Shown: one piece after another, positions 4,381 to 5,227 of the stretch
Numbering within the stretch: the first letter of the stretch is position 1
Layout: each line of letters starts with the position of its first letter
Source: Aquificaceae bacterium
GTDB taxonomy: Bacteria > Aquificota > Aquificia > Aquificales > Aquificaceae
Direction of reading: 5' to 3'
Assembly (NCBI GenBank): GCA_015487365.1
Contig: WFPT01000057.1
Coordinates: forward strand, 1-5,227
DNA length: 5,227 bases
Notes under the pieces: model-generated
Databases searched by the model: none
What the model was told of the DNA's origin: nothing
The model's input: the letters and a program-made list of their open reading frames with translations, nothing else
Program-made: the position numbers and the translations under genes

Positions 4381-5227
4381 TTTTAAAACTTTTTCCTTAA
4401 AGTCCTTTAAGGAAGGTTTAATCCTTATGGGCTCCTTTAAACTGTCCTTTAATACCTCCAAGGTCTTGTAGCCGTTCCCCGTTATATATACTACCACTAC
4501 CTCCTCGGGTGAAACCTTTCCAGCCTTTACGAGCTTCTTTAAGACCGCTACCGTAGTCCCACCCGCGGTTTCGGTGAATATACCCTCCGTTCTTGCCAGG
4601 AGCTTTATACCTTCTATAATCTCCTCGTCCGTTGCGGTTTCCCAATCACCACCGCTTTCTTTTGTAGCTTGGAGCGCGTATATGCCGTCCGCGGGATTAC
4701 CTATCGCTATGGACTTTGCTATGGTGTTAGGCTTTACGGGTTTTATGAAGTCCCTTCCCTCCTTCCAGGCCTGGGCAATGGGTGAGCATCCAAGGGCTTG
4801 GGCTCCAAACATCCTGGTCTTTACCTCTTTTATAAGGCCCACCTCCTTTAACTCCTTAAAGCCTTTCCAAATTTTTGTAAAGAGGGAGCCAGAAGCTGCG
4901 GGAACTACCACCGCATCGGGCGTCTTCCAGTTTAGTTGCTCTACCACCTCAAAGGCTAAGGTCTTAGAGCCTTCCGCGTAAAAGGGTCTTATGTTTATAT
5001 TTACAAAGGCCCAGTTTAGGTCGTTGGCAATTTCCGAGCAGAGCCTATTTACGTCGTCGTAGTTTCCCTCCACCGCCACCACGGTCGGATTGAAGACCAG
5101 GGAGCCCACTATCTTTTGGCTTTCTAAATTTGCGGGTATGAAGACGTAGCAGTTCATATTGGCTTGGGCGCAGTGGCTTGCCACCGCATTGGCTAAGTTC
5201 CCCGTTGAGGCACAGGCACCCGTGTTA
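4360..5227 (-). CDS. thrC: Threonine synthase, C-terminal 288 codons (5' end outside the window)
   Basis: ThrC is a PLP enzyme (fold type II) that converts O-phospho-L-homoserine to threonine and phosphate, the last step of the threonine branch. The visible part opens in NTGACASTGNLANAVA, the ASTGN motif near the PLP ring. VVVPAASGSLFTKIWKGFKE follows, likely the PLP-phosphate loop. Then come NTIAKSIAIGNPADGIYAL and GIFTETAGGTTVAVLKKL, both typical of threonine synthase, and VVYITGNGYKTLEVL near the end. The PLP lysine motif (FKDR-like) and the N-terminal domain lie beyond the right edge. The in-frame GTG at 5184 is not the start, because the reading frame stays open to the edge with conserved residues before it. 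Threonine dehydratase and cysteine synthase are fold relatives, but these motifs favour ThrC. It heads the tightly packed run thrC-rpiB-hemE-CPBP. Confidence 0.93.
   Translation of the reverse strand, partial: NTGACASTGNLANAVASHCAQANMNCYVFIPANLESQKIVGSLVFNPTVVAVEGNYDDVNRLCSEIANDLNWAFVNINIRPFYAEGSKTLAFEVVEQLNWKTPDAVVVPAASGSLFTKIWKGFKELKEVGLIKEVKTRMFGAQALGCSPIAQAWKEGRDFIKPVKPNTIAKSIAIGNPADGIYALQATKESGGDWETATDEEIIEGIKLLARTEGIFTETAGGTTVAVLKKLVKAGKVSPEEVVVVYITGNGYKTLEVLKDSLKEPIRIKPSLKDFKEKVLKLTPLRG

Noticed and set aside
4397..4410. Repeated palindromic word TCCTTTAAGGA/CCTTTAAGG at several sites (also near 530, 924, 3060)
   Set aside because: It arises from frequent Leu-Lys-Glu/Asp codon runs (TTA AAG GA) in these genes and shows no fixed spacing or intergenic position, so it is not treated as a repeat or operator.
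4574..4981. Plus-strand 135-codon frame opposite thrC (and a minus-strand 75-codon frame at 4418-4645)
   Set aside because: Both lie wholly within conserved threonine synthase codons and encode compositionally odd products.
5182..5184. GTG as the thrC start codon
   Set aside because: The frame continues open to the window edge and encodes the conserved ASTGN motif just upstream, so the real start lies outside.

Overview
The window looks like a piece of a thermophilic bacterial chromosome, most likely from the Aquificota (Aquifex/Hydrogenobacter/Thermocrinis-like). This is inferred from three things: the coding strand is strongly purine-loaded, with AGG as the main Arg codon, many AAG/GAG codons and frequent ATA Ile codons; ribosomal protein S8 carries a long central insertion, which I recall from memory as a feature of Aquifex S8; and unrelated pathway genes are packed head to tail with almost no space between them. 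No rRNA or other decisive taxonomic marker is present.

Every gene is on the minus strand, so the window reads from right to left. The order is thrC (5' end outside the window), rpiB, hemE, a small CPBP/CAAX-type membrane protease, rpsE (S5), rpmD (L30), rplO (L15), a 95-base non-coding gap, rpsH (S8), and the first 189 codons of a GspE/PilB-type secretion ATPase. Junctions are +2, -4, -14, +16, about +5, -17, +97 (from the rplO stop to the rpsH ATG) and +6 bases, so the whole window could be one transcript, perhaps with an internal promoter just before rpsE. Function is mixed: threonine synthesis, pentose phosphate isomerisation, haem synthesis, membrane proteolysis, translation, and pilus or type II secretion.

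The ribosomal block is a broken and permuted spc cluster. rpsE-rpmD-rplO is kept in the usual order, but rplF and rplR are absent upstream, rpsH follows rplO instead of lying upstream of rplF, and secY is not there.

The most interesting stretch is the rplO-rpsH gap with the last codons of rplO (1079-1185, minus strand). It is visibly GC-rich (58 of 91 bases in 1095-1185). It holds three perfect 7-8 bp complementarities whose 5' arms form one almost continuous 23-base strand and whose 3' arms follow in the same order, so each pair is pseudoknotted with the others. After them come an 11-bp hairpin whose only non-Watson-Crick pairs are G-U in the minus-strand RNA, and a UCCUCC stretch complementary to the rpsH Shine-Dalgarno sequence. 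It looks like a structured RNA leader that could control S8 synthesis. I do not recognise it as a known family.

There is no gene-free stretch longer than 300 bases, and I saw no tRNA, rRNA, CRISPR array, insertion sequence or convincing intrinsic terminator.
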